In this document: positions 1-11,400 of the stretch, in pieces
Position numbering within the stretch: the stretch's first letter is position 1
Layout of the letters: every line of letters starts with the position of its first letter
From: Alphaproteobacteria bacterium
GTDB taxonomy: Bacteria; Myxococcota_A; UBA796; GCA-2862545
Direction of reading: 5' to 3'
Length of the DNA: 64,000 nucleotides
Assembly: GCA_020632955.1 (NCBI GenBank)
Contig: JACKEO010000009.1
Location: forward strand, 62,001 to 126,000
Program-made: the position numbers and the translations under genes
Notes under the pieces: generated by a model
The model's database searches: none
Seen by the model: only the letters and a program-made list of their open reading frames with translations
What the model was told of the DNA's origin: nothing

Positions 1-1
1 G

Positions 2-2338
2 GGTGACGCCGCGGAGTTCCGCGGGCTCGTGCAGGTCTTCGAGGAGGCCGGAGAGCTCCCCCGTCCCTGGTGCGCCGTCGGCTCCGTGAAGTCGCAGATC
101 GGGCACACCAAGGCGGCCGCCGGCGCCGCGGGCCTGTTCAAGGCGGTGATGGCGGTGCGCCACGGCGTCATCCCGCCCACGCTGAAGATCCGCCGGCCGA
201 ACCCGCTCCTCGGCATCGACGGATCGCCCTTCTACCTGCAGTCCACCGCGCGGCCCTGGGTGCGGCCTGCCGGGCATCCGCGCCGGGCCGGCGTGAGCAG
301 CTTCGGCTTCGGTGGCTCGAACTTCCACCTCGCGCTCGAGGCCTGGGAGGGGGAGGAGGTGGCGCCTCGGCTCCGCACGTGGAGCCACGAGACGGTGGTG
401 CTCGCCGCCGCCACGCCGGCCGCGCTCGCGGATCGGGCCGAGGCCCTGGCGGCGGAAGCGGCCGGCAGCGATCTGGCCTGGCTCGCCTGGCGGAGCGCCG
501 GCGCACCGGGCGAGGGGCCCGCCCGCCTCGCCGTGGTGGCCGCCGATACGGCCTCGCTGGCCGCCGCGCTCGCCGACGCCGCCGCCCGGGTCCGCAAGGC
601 GCCCCACGTCTCCTTCGTGCTCCCCAACGGGGCCAGCTACGCGCACGAGGCCGATCCGGGTCGCGTGGCCTTCCTCTTCCCCGGGCAGGGCAGCCAGTAC
701 CTGGGCATGGGCGCCGAGCTGGCGATGTCCTTCGACGCTGCGCGCGACGTCTGGGATCGCGCCCGTGCGCTCGGCGTGGGGCCCGGGGGACGGCTCGACC
801 TCGTGGTCTTCCCGCCCACCGCCTACGACGAGGCCACCGCCGACGCCCAGCAGGCCGCGCTCACGGCCACCGACGCCGCCCAGCCCGCGCTGGGCACCGT
901 GAGTGCCGCGCTGCTCGCGGTGCTCGGCCAGGTGGGCCTCGCGCCCGAGGTGGCGGCCGGGCACAGCTTCGGCGAGCTGTCGGCGCTCCATGCCGCGGGC
1001 GCGCTCGACCTCGAGGCGCTGCTGCGTGCGGCGGAGGCGCGCGGCCGGGCGATGGCGGCGGCCTCCACCACGCCGGGTGCGATGTGCGCCGTGCGCGCCG
1101 ACGCCACCCAGGCCCAGCTCGTGGTGGAGGAGACGGGGCTCGACCTGGTGCTCGCGAACCACAACCACCCCGCGCAGGTGGTGCTCTCGGGCTCCGTCGA
1201 CGCGGTGGAGGCCGGCATCGCGGCCTTCGCTGCGCGCGATGTCGTGGCCACGCGCCTCGACGTGGCCACCGCCTTCCACAGCCCGCTGGTGGCCGGTGCC
1301 GCCGAGGAGCTCGCCGCGGCGCTGGGGGGCCTCGCGGTGGGGGTGCCGGCCATCCCGGTGCTCGCCGACGCCACGGCCGAGCCCTACCCGCAGGCCGCCG
1401 ACGAGGTGCGCCAGGGGCTCGTCGATCAGCTCACCGCGCCGGTGCGCTGGGTCGAGATCGTCGAGCGGCTCCACGCCGACGGGGTGCGCACCTTCGTCGA
1501 GGTGGGCGCCGGTCAGGTGCTCACGGGGCTCGTGGAGCGTGTGCTGGGCGACCGCCGTCACCGCGCGGTCTGCCTCGACCGGAAGGGACGCCCCGGTCTC
1601 CTCCAGCTCCAGCACGGCCTCGCCGAGCTCTTCGTCGCCGGCTGCCCGGTCGACCTGCGTGGGCTCTGGCAGGGCTACGCAGCGCCGGCCGACCCCGCGG
1701 CCCGCAGCGTCCCCAAGGTGGCCGTGCCCATCGCCGGCGCCAACGTCGGGCGGCCGTACCCGCCGCCCGCAGACGTCCCCCTTCCTGCCCCCAACCCCGC
1801 GCGCCCGGCGCCGGAACCCGTCGTCGTCGAGCGCGTCGTCGAGGTCCCCGTCGAGCGCGTCGTGGAGGTCCCCGTGAGTCGAGACACCCCTGGTCCCTCG
1901 AGCGCTCCGCCGGCGGCTCCGGCCTCCTGGCTGGACGCCTTCCGGGAGGCCCAGCACCACACGGCCGCGGCGCACGCCGCCTTCCAGGACACGATGGCGC
2001 GCAGCCACGAGGCCTACCTGGCCTCGATGGAGCGCGCGCTGCTCGGGCTGACCGGCGCGCCCGTGCCGGAGGCCGCCGCGCCGCGCGCGCCGGCACCGTC
2101 GGCGTACGCCGCGCCGCCGTCGGCTCCGTACGTGCCCCCTGCGGCTCCGTACGTGCCGCCTCCGGCGCCTGCGATGGCCCCTCCGACGGCTCCGCCTCCT
2201 CCCGTGGCCGCCGCGGTCGTGGCGGCGCCCGCGCCGGTGCCTCGCCCGCCGGTGGCGCGCGCGGCCGTCGCGGCACCGGTCGTCCGGGCGTCGCGCCCGT
2301 CGCGCCTGCCGCGTCGGCCGCGTCCGGCGGCGACCTGA
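2..2338 (+). CDS. pfaA: PUFA synthase subunit PfaA, 5' part (KS C-terminus, acyltransferase); 5' end outside window
   Basis: Iterative type I PUFA synthase that loads and condenses malonyl units. Reading starts mid-ketosynthase at base 2: the motif SVKSQIGHTKAAAG with the second catalytic His lies near 89-130, and the KS ends near 345. The malonyl-CoA acyltransferase follows at about 660-1520, with FPGQGSQ near 677 and GHSFGE; its nucleophile Ser codon is 965-967. A Pro/Ala-rich linker (1690-2290) holds a helical stretch like that before the ACPs in Pfa proteins and a 24-bp tandem repeat. The frame stops at 2336-2338 just where the first ACP begins in the frame one base earlier. The gene therefore continues in the next entry through a one-base shift near 2286. 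The domains are certain; whether the break is real is not. Confidence 0.9.
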   Translation, partial: GDAAEFRGLVQVFEEAGELPRPWCAVGSVKSQIGHTKAAAGAAGLFKAVMAVRHGVIPPTLKIRRPNPLLGIDGSPFYLQSTARPWVRPAGHPRRAGVSSFGFGGSNFHLALEAWEGEEVAPRLRTWSHETVVLAAATPAALADRAEALAAEAAGSDLAWLAWRSAGAPGEGPARLAVVAADTASLAAALADAAARVRKAPHVSFVLPNGASYAHEADPGRVAFLFPGQGSQYLGMGAELAMSFDAARDVWDRARALGVGPGGRLDLVVFPPTAYDEATADAQQAALTATDAAQPALGTVSAALLAVLGQVGLAPEVAAGHSFGELSALHAAGALDLEALLRAAEARGRAMAAASTTPGAMCAVRADATQAQLVVEETGLDLVLANHNHPAQVVLSGSVDAVEAGIAAFAARDVVATRLDVATAFHSPLVAGAAEELAAALGGLAVGVPAIPVLADATAEPYPQAADEVRQGLVDQLTAPVRWVEIVERLHADGVRTFVEVGAGQVLTGLVERVLGDRRHRAVCLDRKGRPGLLQLQHGLAELFVAGCPVDLRGLWQGYAAPADPAARSVPKVAVPIAGANVGRPYPPPADVPLPAPNPARPAPEPVVVERVVEVPVERVVEVPVSRDTPGPSSAPPAAPASWLDAFREAQHHTAAAHAAFQDTMARSHEAYLASMERALLGLTGAPVPEAAAPRAPAPSAYAAPPSAPYVPPAAPYVPPPAPAMAPPTAPPPPVAAAVVAAPAPVPRPPVARAAVAAPVVRASRPSRLPRRPRPAAT
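1826..1873 (+). repeat. 24-bp tandem repeat in the PfaA linker
   Basis: Two adjacent 24-bp units (1826-1849 and 1850-1873) differ by one base and encode the duplicated peptide VERVVEVP in the linker between acyltransferase and ACPs. It probably expanded by slippage and has no obvious catalytic meaning. Confidence 0.8.
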
Positions 2339-5300
2339 CGAGCCGGCTGCTGGCCGTGGTGGCCGACAAGACGGGGTACCCGGCGGAGATGCTGTCGTCC
2401 GAGATGGACCTGGAGGCCGATCTCGGGGTGGACAGCATCAAGCGGGTGGAGATCCTGTCGGCGCTGCGCGAGGCGGTACCGGGTCTTCCGGACGTGGACG
2501 CGGGGGAGCTGTCGAGCCTGCGGACGCTGGGCGAGATCGCCACGGCGCTGGGCGCGGGTCCGGCGGCGTCGAGCCCGGCGGCGGTCCCGGCTCCGGCTGC
2601 GCCGGCTTCGGGCGGTGGCGACCTGACGGGCCAGCTGCTGGCCGTGGTGGCCGACAAGACGGGGTACCCGGCGGAGATGCTGTCGTCGGAGATGGACCTG
2701 GAGGCGGACCTCGGGGTGGACAGCATCAAGCGGGTGGAGATCCTGTCGGCGCTGCGCGAGGCGGTGCCGGGTCTGCCGGACGTGGACGCGGGGGAGCTGT
2801 CGAGCCTGCGGACGCTGGGCGAGATCGCCACGGCGCTGGGCGCGGGTCCGGCGGCGTCACCCGCGCCGGTGGCCTCGGCTCCGGCGGCCCCTGCTTCGGG
2901 CGGCGGTGGTGACCTGACGAGCCAGCTGCTGGCCGTGGTGGCCGACAAGACGGGGTACCCGGCGGAGATGCTGTCGTCGGAGATGGACCTGGAGGCGGAC
3001 CTCGGGGTGGACAGCATCAAGCGGGTGGAGATCCTGTCGGCGCTGCGCGAGGCGGTGCCGGGTCTGCCGGACGTGGACGCGGGGGAGCTGTCGAGCCTGC
3101 GGACGCTGGGCGAGATCGCGGGCGCGCTGGGCGCAGGTCCACCGGGCGCCGCACCTGCGGAGGGTGGGTCGCCCCCTTTTGATGGTGCCCCGGCCGACGG
3201 CCTGGGCCGCTTCGTCGTCGAAGCGGTCGAGGTCGCCGCGCCGGGGCTGTCCGTCGCCGGGCTGTGGTCCGGCATCGTGCAGGTGATCGACGGCGGCTCG
3301 GGCGTGGGCGAGGCCCTCGCGGCACGCCTGCGCAGCGTCGGCGTCGACGCCGTCCTCGCCACGGAGGTGTCGCCCGAGGCGGCGGGGGTGGTGCTGCTCT
3401 CGGGGCTCCTCCCCGATCCCGATCGGGCGACCGCGCGGGTGGTCCTCACGGACGCCTTCGCGATCGCCACCGCCATCGCGCCCTCCTTCACGGAGCGGGG
3501 TGGCGTGTTCATCACCGTGCAGGACACCGGGGGCGATCTCGGGTCGGGCGGCCGTGAGCCGGAGCGCGCCTGGCTCGCGGGCCTCACGGGCCTGGCCAAG
3601 ACGGCGGCCCTCGAGTGGCCGTCGGCCACGGTGCGGGCGCTGGACGTGGCGTCGGCCGGCCTCACGGTCGACGAGGTGGCCGAGAGGGTGGCGCAGGAGC
3701 TCCTCACGGGTGGGGACACGCGTGAGGTCGGCCTCACGGTCGACGGTCGCCGGCTCACGCTCACGGCGCGCCTGCAGGCGCCCGCCACGGGACCGCTCGC
3801 CCTGGGCGCGCAGGACGTGGTGGTGGTGAGCGGTGGAGGTCGGGGGGTCACGGCGGCCACGGTGGTGGCGCTGGCGCGCGCCAGCCGCGCGCGCTTCGTG
3901 CTGCTGGGACGCACGGCGCTCGCCGTGGAGCCCGAGGCGGCGCGTGGCGTGACGGCGGCACCCCAGCTCAAGCGGGTGCTGCTGGAGGAGGCGCGCAGCA
4001 AGGGCGAGGCCCTCACCCCGCGCGCCCTGGGCACGGCGGTCGATGGCATCCTCGCCGCGCGGGAGGTGCGGGGCACCGTGGCGGCCATCGAGGCGGCGGG
4101 CGGCGCGGCCCGGTACGTCGTGGCCGACGTGACGGACGTCGTCGCGGTGCGCGATGCCCTCATGGCGGTGCGGGCCTCCTGGGGTCCCGTCACCGGGGTC
4201 ATCCACGGCGCGGGCGTGCTGGCCGATCGCCTGCTCGCCGACAAGACGCCCGACCAGGTGGCGCGGGTGCTCGGCACCAAGCTCGATGGCCTCGCCGCCC
4301 TGCTCGACGCCACGGCCGCCGATCCGCTGAAGGTGCTGCTCTCCTTCGGCTCCGTGGCCGGACGCACCGGCAACCGGGGGCAGGCGGACTACGCGGCGGC
4401 CAACGAGGTGCTCTCGAAGGTGGGGGCCGCGCAGGCGGCCGCGCGCCCGGGGCTCGTCGCCCGCACGCTGGCCTGGGGTCCCTGGGCCGGCGGCATGGTC
4501 ACGCCGGAGCTGGAGCGCCACTTCGCCAGCGCGGGTGTGCCGCTCATCCCGCTGGAGCGCGGTGCGCAGATGCTCGTCGACGAGCTGCGGGAGGGGCCCG
4601 GCGTCACCGAGGTGGTGCTGGGGCCCGAGCCGGAGGTCGCGCTGGGTCAGGCCGCCGGTCCGCCCGCCTTCCGCGCCGCCCTGCGCGTGGACGAGACGGC
4701 GTGGCCGATGCTCGCGGATCACCGCGTGCGCGGCGAGGCCGTGGTGCCGCTGGCGCTCGCCTCCGAGTGGCTCGCGCGCGCCGCGGCGGGCTGCCGCCCC
4801 GAGCTGGTGATCGCGGAGCTCCGTCAGGTGGAGGTCGTGCGCGGCGTGCGGCTCGCGGCGGGCGCGGCGACGGTGCTCACCCTCGAGGCGCGCGAGCTCG
4901 CCAACGGCGACGGCTCCACCGTGCTCGTCGAGGCCCGCGACCCGGAGGGCGCCCTGCGCTACCGCGCCCAGGTGCGCCTCGAGCAGGCGCCGCCGGTGGC
5001 GGGGGAGGAGGCGCCGCCGCCCTCGGTGCCGCCCTGGGGCGACACGGTCGTGTACGACGGGCGTGTCCTCTTCCACGGCGCGGCCTTCCAGGTCCTTCGC
5101 GAGGTCGAGGGCGTGGGTGAGGAGGGCGCCGTGGCGCGGGCCGACGGCCTGCTCGACCGCGGGTGGGCGCAGGCGGCCTGGTCCCTCGACCCCGCCGCGC
5201 TGGACGCCGCGCTGCAGCTCGGGCTGGTGTGGGCGGAGGGCGCGCTGGGCGCGGCCAACCTGCCGCTGGCCATCGAGGCGCTGCGGGTGCTGCGGCCGGG

Positions 5301-5484
5301 GGCCACACGGGGGCCGCTCACGGTCACCGTGCGGCGACGCTCGGCCACCGCCGAGCGGGCGCTGTGCGAGGTCGTGGTGCGCGACGACGACGGGGTGATC
5401 CTCGAGCTGCGGGGCCTGTCGCTCGTCAAGCTGCCGGGGGAGCCGCCGGCGCACCTCCCGTCACAGACGGGCACCACGCCATGA
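2281..5484 (+). CDS. pfaA: PUFA synthase subunit PfaA, 3' part (3x ACP, KR, DH-like)
   Basis: Continuation of pfaA after the frameshift; 2281 is the first plausible codon of this frame, not a start codon. Domains in order: three acyl carrier proteins (2332-2556, 2620-2844, 2911-3135), each with the phosphopantetheine serine in LGVDSIKRVE; a ketoreductase at about 3780-4560, with the nucleotide-binding glycines VVSGGGRGVTA near 3820, catalytic Ser codon 4351 in SFGSVAG and Tyr codon 4390 in DYAAAN; and a C-terminal double-hotdog DH-like domain (about 4660-5440) with the H-x3-G-x4-P motif DHRVRGEAVVP. The order matches Pfa2/PfaA of myxobacterial and marine PUFA synthases. The stop overlaps the start of the next synthase gene (ATGA), so the two are translationally coupled. 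Confidence 0.88.
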   Translation, partial: RPGVAPVAPAASAASGGDLTSRLLAVVADKTGYPAEMLSSEMDLEADLGVDSIKRVEILSALREAVPGLPDVDAGELSSLRTLGEIATALGAGPAASSPAAVPAPAAPASGGGDLTGQLLAVVADKTGYPAEMLSSEMDLEADLGVDSIKRVEILSALREAVPGLPDVDAGELSSLRTLGEIATALGAGPAASPAPVASAPAAPASGGGGDLTSQLLAVVADKTGYPAEMLSSEMDLEADLGVDSIKRVEILSALREAVPGLPDVDAGELSSLRTLGEIAGALGAGPPGAAPAEGGSPPFDGAPADGLGRFVVEAVEVAAPGLSVAGLWSGIVQVIDGGSGVGEALAARLRSVGVDAVLATEVSPEAAGVVLLSGLLPDPDRATARVVLTDAFAIATAIAPSFTERGGVFITVQDTGGDLGSGGREPERAWLAGLTGLAKTAALEWPSATVRALDVASAGLTVDEVAERVAQELLTGGDTREVGLTVDGRRLTLTARLQAPATGPLALGAQDVVVVSGGGRGVTAATVVALARASRARFVLLGRTALAVEPEAARGVTAAPQLKRVLLEEARSKGEALTPRALGTAVDGILAAREVRGTVAAIEAAGGAARYVVADVTDVVAVRDALMAVRASWGPVTGVIHGAGVLADRLLADKTPDQVARVLGTKLDGLAALLDATAADPLKVLLSFGSVAGRTGNRGQADYAAANEVLSKVGAAQAAARPGLVARTLAWGPWAGGMVTPELERHFASAGVPLIPLERGAQMLVDELREGPGVTEVVLGPEPEVALGQAAGPPAFRAALRVDETAWPMLADHRVRGEAVVPLALASEWLARAAAGCRPELVIAELRQVEVVRGVRLAAGAATVLTLEARELANGDGSTVLVEARDPEGALRYRAQVRLEQAPPVAGEEAPPPSVPPWGDTVVYDGRVLFHGAAFQVLREVEGVGEEGAVARADGLLDRGWAQAAWSLDPAALDAALQLGLVWAEGALGAANLPLAIEALRVLRPGATRGPLTVTVRRRSATAERALCEVVVRDDDGVILELRGLSLVKLPGEPPAHLPSQTGTTP
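2332..3135 (+). repeat. Three near-identical tandem ACP-coding repeats
   Basis: Units start at 2332, 2620 and 2911 (periods 288 and 291 bp), each with about 225 bp of ACP plus a short variable Ala/Pro linker. Only a handful of bases differ between units over the ACP core, mostly silent; linker lengths and sequences differ. Tandem ACPs are normal in PUFA synthases, where more ACPs raise yield. Near-identity at DNA level suggests recent duplication or ongoing gene conversion. Confidence 0.9.
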
Positions 5485-8400
5485 GCCGATCGCCGGTCGC
5501 GATCGTCGGCCGTGCCTGTGTCCTGCCCGGCGCGCTGACCCCCGAGGCGCTGTGGTCGCGCGTCCGGGCCGGGGAGGACCTCACGTCGCGCGCTCCGGAC
5601 GGGCGATGGGGCATGCCGCCCTGGATGGGCCTGGCTGCCGATCCCGCACGCTCCGTCGATCGCGCGTGGTCCGACCGGGGTGGGTACGTCGAGGGCTTCG
5701 ACGAGGTCTTCGACCCCACGGGGCTCCACGTGCCCCCCGAGGAGCTCCTGGGGCTCGACCCCCTGGTCCGATGGGTGGTCCACACCGCGCGCACGGCGCT
5801 GGAGGGCGTGGGCGGCGATCGCGCACGCACGGGCCTGATCCTCGGCAACCTCTCCTTCCCGAGCGAAGGCCTCGCGCGCCACGCGGCGAAGGTGTGGGCC
5901 GACCGTGCAGCGCCCGGCCTCGCGGCGCGCCTGGGCGTGCAGGGGGCCGACCCGCGCGACCGCTTCATGTCGGGGCTTCCCGCCCTGATCGCCGCTCGCG
6001 CGCTGGGGCTGGGCGGTGCGGCCTTCTGCCTCGACGCGGCCTGCGCCAGCGCCCTGTACGCCCTGGCCATCGGCGTCGACCGGCTCGAGGACGGCGAGCT
6101 CGACACCGTGCTGGTCGGGGCCGTGAACCGCGCCGACGACCTCTTCCTCCACGTGGGCTTCTGCGCGCTGCAGGCGCTGTCGCGAACGGGTCGCTCCCGT
6201 CCCTTCCATGCGGGCGCCGACGGGCTCCTCCCGGCCGAGGGCTGCGTCGTGCTCGCCCTGCGTCGCCTGGAGGACGCGCGCGCCGACGGCGACACCGTCC
6301 TCGGCATCGTCCGAGGCGTCGGCCTGTCGAACGACGGGCGGGGCGGAGGCATCCTCGCACCGAGCCGCGAGGGCCAGGTCCGCGCGCTCCGCGCCGCCTG
6401 GGAGGCGTCGGGCCTGTCGCCGCGCGACGTGGGCCTCGTGGAGTGCCACGCCACGGGCACGCCGGTGGGCGACGCCGTCGAGCTGGCCTCGATGGCGGAG
6501 GTCTTCGACGGCGACGACGTCCCCATCGGGTCGATCAAGGCGAACCTCGGGCACCCGATCACGGTGGCCGGCGGCGCCGGCCTGCTGAAGGTGCTGGCCG
6601 CACTCGAGCACCGGGAGCGGCCCCCCACGCCCGGCATCGACCACCTCACGCCGGCCCTCACGGACTCACGCCTCCGGCTGGTGCAGGAACTGGAGCCCTG
6701 GACGGGGCCGGCGGTGGCGGCGGTCAGCGCCTTCGGCTTCGGCGGCAACAACGCGCACGTCGTGATCACCGGGCCGGACGTGGAGCCCCCGCCGACGGCC
6801 CCCGCCCCGCGGCGCGAGGTGGCGGTGGTCTCGCTCGGCGCACGTCTTCCGGGCGGAGGCGTCGACGTGATCGAGGCGCTCTCCCGGGGAGAGCGGACGC
6901 CGGCACGTCGGCTGGACGAGTTCGAGGTGGTCCTCGACGGGCTGCGCACCCCGCCGGCCGACCTGCAGCAGACGCTGCCGCAGCAGCTGGCGATCCTGGA
7001 GGCCGCGCGGGATGCGGTCGACGGGATCGACCTGCCCACGGCGCGCACCGGCGTGCTCGTGGGCATGGGAGCGGACCCCGAGGTGGCACGATGGGGCGCA
7101 CGCTGGCGCCTCGCCTCCTGGTCGGGTCTCACCGACGGTCCGCTCGCCGCCGCGCGGGACGCGGTGGTGCCCGCGCTGACCTCGGCGGGGGTCGTCGGCA
7201 CCATGCCGAACATCCCGGCCAACCGCATCCAGACGGTGCTCGACCTCGGTGGGCCCGGCTTCACGGTGAGCAGCGAGGAGCTCTCGGGCGTCGACGCCCT
7301 GCGCATCGCCGTGCGCGCCGTGGCGACGGGGCGCCTGGACGCCGCGGTGGTGGGCGCCGTGGACCTGTGCTGCGAGCCGGTCCACGAGGCGGCCGCGCAG
7401 GCGGTGGGGCTCGAGGAGCCTGCCGCGGACGCTGCGGTGGCGATGGTGCTCATGCCGCTCGAGCAGGCCTGGGAGGCGGGCCTGCCCGTCCTCGCCGTGG
7501 TGGGCCAGGGCGACGGGGCGGGTGCACCGGAGGTGCGCCACGAGGTGCTCGTGGGCCTGGGCCGTGCGCACGCGGCCTCGGGACTGCTCGAGGTGGCCGT
7601 GGCGATCGCGTCCCTGCACGAGGACCGCGCCGACGGTGAGGAGCGAGAGGTGAGCGTGAGGTCGAAGGCGATGGGTGGACGTGAGGACGGCGTGAGCCTC
7701 GAGGCGACCGGACCGGCGGACCCCCTTCCTGGGCCGGCGGTCCGTGAGGGACGACGGCTCACGGTGCCCGCGCACTGGACGCCGGTGGATCTGCGCCCGC
7801 TCGTGGATCCGGCCGTCACCGTGCTGCCGCCCGCGCCGTGGCTGCCCCGCATCATGCCCGCCGAGGCCGACATCCGCGTGCGCGCCCCCGTGGCCGCCGG
7901 CGGCGTCGTCGCGCCTGCCCCCGCGCCGCATGCGCCTCCGCCTCCGGTCGCGGCGGCCCCGCCGCCTCCGTCGGCGCCGACCACCGCGCCTGCACCGGCA
8001 CCAGCGGTCCCCGGCGTCCTCCCGGTCCCGCCAGCGGACGCTCGGGCCCAGCTCGCGGCGGCGCACCTCGCCACCGTGTCGGCCGCCCACGCCGACCACC
8101 TGCGGCGGCTGGCCGAGGTGCACCAGGCCTTCCTCGCACGCCAGCAGCGCATGACCGCGCTCGCGCTGGCCGCACGGGGGGGCGCGGCCATCGCCGCCCA
8201 CCCTGGGGCGCCTCCTGCGTCGCGTGATGCCGTGGTCGTCGCGGCACCGCAGGTCGTCCCCGCCGCACCCGCGCGGGCGCCGGTGGCCGCGTCCCCGCCA
8301 GCGCGGGTTCCCTCGCCGCCGGTGGTCGCCGTGCCCTCGGCGCCGGCCGTCCCGCCCCGGCCCGTCGAAGCGGCGCCCTCCGTGGCGTGGGTGCGGGTGC

Positions 8401-11400
8401 CGGCGTCCTCGCTCCCCGGACCGAAGCTCGACCGGGCAGGGCTGGAGGTGCACGCGAGCGGGCGCATCTCCGAGATCTTCGGCGAGGCCTTCGCGGGCCA
8501 GGACGGCTTCCGGCGGCAGGTGCGCATGCCGGAGCCGCCGCTGCTGCTGGCCGATCGCCTGCTGGGCATCGATGCGCCCGCCGGGGAGCTGGGTCGCGGC
8601 GTGCTCTGGACCGAGACCGACGTGGGCAGCCAGCCCTGGCTGCTCCACGAGGGCCGCATGCCCGCGGGCATCCTCATCGAGTCCGGACAGGCCGACCTCA
8701 TGCTCATCTCGTGGATGGGCATCGATCGGTTCAACCGTTCGGAGCGCGTCTATCGCCTGCTTGGCTGCGAGCTCACCTACGAGCGCGGCCTGCCCGAGGC
8801 GGGCACCACGCTACGCTACGAGATCCACGTGGACGGCCACGCCGTGCACGACGGGATCCGGCTCTTCTTCTTCCACTACGACTGCGTCGACGACCAGGGC
8901 CGGAAGGTGCTCACGGTGCGCGGCGGCCAGGCGGGCTTCTTCACGGACGGCGAGCTGGAGGAGAGCGCAGGCGTGCTCTGGAGCCCCGAGACGGGGGAGC
9001 ACGACGCGACGGCCCGCCTCGACGCGCCCGCGGTGGCGTGCACGAAGGGCTCGCTCACGGGCGAGGAGCTCCAGGCCTTCTCCCGCGGGGATGCCCACGC
9101 CTGCTTCGGACCCGGCTTCGAGAAGGCGGCGAGCCACGTCGCCACGCCCCGGATCCAGGCCGACCGGATGTTGCTGCTGCACCGGGTGGACGTGCTGGAC
9201 CCCCGCGGGGGTCCGTGGGGGCGCGGCTACCTCAAGGCCACCTGGGACGTGCGGCCCGACGACTGGTTCTTCGCCGGCCACTTCAAGAACGACCCCTGCA
9301 TGCCGGGCACCCTCATGTTCGAGGGCTGCCTGCAGGCGCTGGCCATCTACCTGACCTCCCTCGGCTACACGCTGCCCCGCGACGGGTGGCGGTTCGAGCC
9401 CGTCCCCGGCGAGCCCATCCCGATGCGGTGCCGCGGGCAGGTGCTGCCGGGTGAGCGCACGCTGACGTACGAGGTCTTCGTCGAGGAGGTGCACGACGGG
9501 CCCGTGCCCACGGTCTACGCCGACCTGCTGTGCACCGTGGATGGCCTGAAGGCCTTCCACGCCCGTCGCTGTGGGCTCCGGCTCGCGCCGCACTGGCCGC
9601 TGGACGACAAGCTGGGGCCCGCCGATCTGGCCGACCCTCCCGGTGCGCGCATCGCGTCGGTGGACGGCTTCGCCTTCGACAAGCGCGCCATGCTGGCCTG
9701 CGCCTGGGGACGGCCCAGCGAGGCCTTCGGGCCGATGTACGCCCCGTTCGACGGGGATCGACGCGTGCCGCGCCTCCCGTCGCCGCCCTACCACTTCGTG
9801 AGCCGCGTGGAGGAGGTGGAGGGGCCCCTCGGGGGCATGAAGGCCGGCACGCGCTGCCTGGCCGCCTACGACGTCCCCCCGGACGCCTGGTACTTCGACG
9901 ACGGCGCGACGGGCGCGATGCCCTACGCCGTGCTCCTCGAGGTGGCCCTGCAGCCCTGCGGCTGGCTCGCCAGCTACGTGGGCAGCGCGCTCACGTCGTC
10001 GGGCGAGCTCTTCTTCCGCAACCTCGACGGCACGGGCACCCTCCACCGCGAGGTGCTCCCGGACGTGGGCACCATCCTCACGGCGGTCACGCTCACGAAG
10101 CTGTCGCAGTCCGGCGGGATGATCATCTGTGCCTTCGAGGTGCGCTGCACCGACCGGCACGGCGCCCCCATCTGGACCATGGACACGGTGTTCGGCTTCT
10201 TCCCGGCGGCAGCGCTCGACGCGCAGCGGGGCCTCGGTCCCGACGTCGACGCGGAGGCGGCCTGGGCCGCGCCTGGCGACGGCGAGATCCTGCTGCGGGA
10301 GGAGGCGAGGCGCTTCCGGGGCGCCTCGGCGCGCCTCGGTGGCGGCCGCCTGGCGCTGCTCGACCGGCTCACGGGGCTGTGGCCGGAGGGGGGCAAGGCC
10401 GGCCTGGGGCGCGTGCGCGGGCGCATGGACGTCCACCCGCGGCTCTGGTTCTTCTCGGCGCACTTCTTCCAGGATCCGGTCCAGCCCGGCTCGCTCGGGC
10501 TGGAGGCCATCGAGCAGGGCCTCCGCGCGCTGCTCATCGCCAAGGGGCTCGCCACCGACGGGCAGCGCTTCCAGTCCCTGGCGGTGGAGGTGCCGGTCAC
10601 CTGGCGCTACCGCGGGCAGGTCCGGCCTCACAACACGTCGATGGACGTGGTGGTGGACCTGGTGGAGCTGCGCGAGGAGGAGGGCGGTCTGGTCGCGGTG
10701 GCCGACGCCGACCTGTGGTGCGATGGCCTGCGCATCTACCGGGCCTCCGGCATGGCCGTGCGTGTGCTTCCGGTGGAACCCACCGACCGTGAGCCAGGTC
10801 GGCGCCGCGTGAGCCTCACGACGGAGCCATGGCTCACGGATCACCGGCCCACCTTCACCGCACCGGCGATCCCGATGATGGATCTGGCGGCCTTCGTGCT
10901 GCGGTCGGCGCCGGGTGCCGTGGGGCTTCGTGGGCTGGAGCTCACGCGGTGGCACACCGTGGGCGAGGAGCTGCTCGCCACCGTGGTCGTCGACGGGGCC
11001 CAGGGCACGCTCACCGTGGGGTCGGTGGCGAGTCGGGTGGAGCTGCTGTTCTCGGCACCCGCCGAGTCGCCGTGGGCGGACGTCCCCGGGGAGTCCATCG
11101 CCGATCCCTATGGCGACGGGCGCCTCTTCCATGGCCCCGCCTACCAGCTCGTGCGGGAGCTCCAGCTCGGGGCGGAGGGTGCGCAGGCCTGGATCGACCT
11201 GGACGCCCTGTCGGTGCCCGAGGGGGCGCGCCTCGGGGTGGTCCTGGACGCGCTCACGCACCTCGTGCCGCACGACGGGCTCACGCTCTGGAACCCCCAG
11301 CTCGATGCCACGCAGGTCGCCTTCCCGCTGCGTCTGGATCACCTGGTGGTGCACGGGCCGCTGCCGGCCACCGGGCGGCTGCGTGCGCGTGCCCGCTTCG

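Noticed and set aside
2332..3135. Regular repeats considered as CRISPR or satellite DNA
   Set aside because: Units are about 290 bp, coding, and each encodes an ACP with its serine motif.
5426..8734. Antisense 1100-codon frame across the PUFA synthase
   Set aside because: Shadow of the KS-CLF coding frame with no domain and biased composition.
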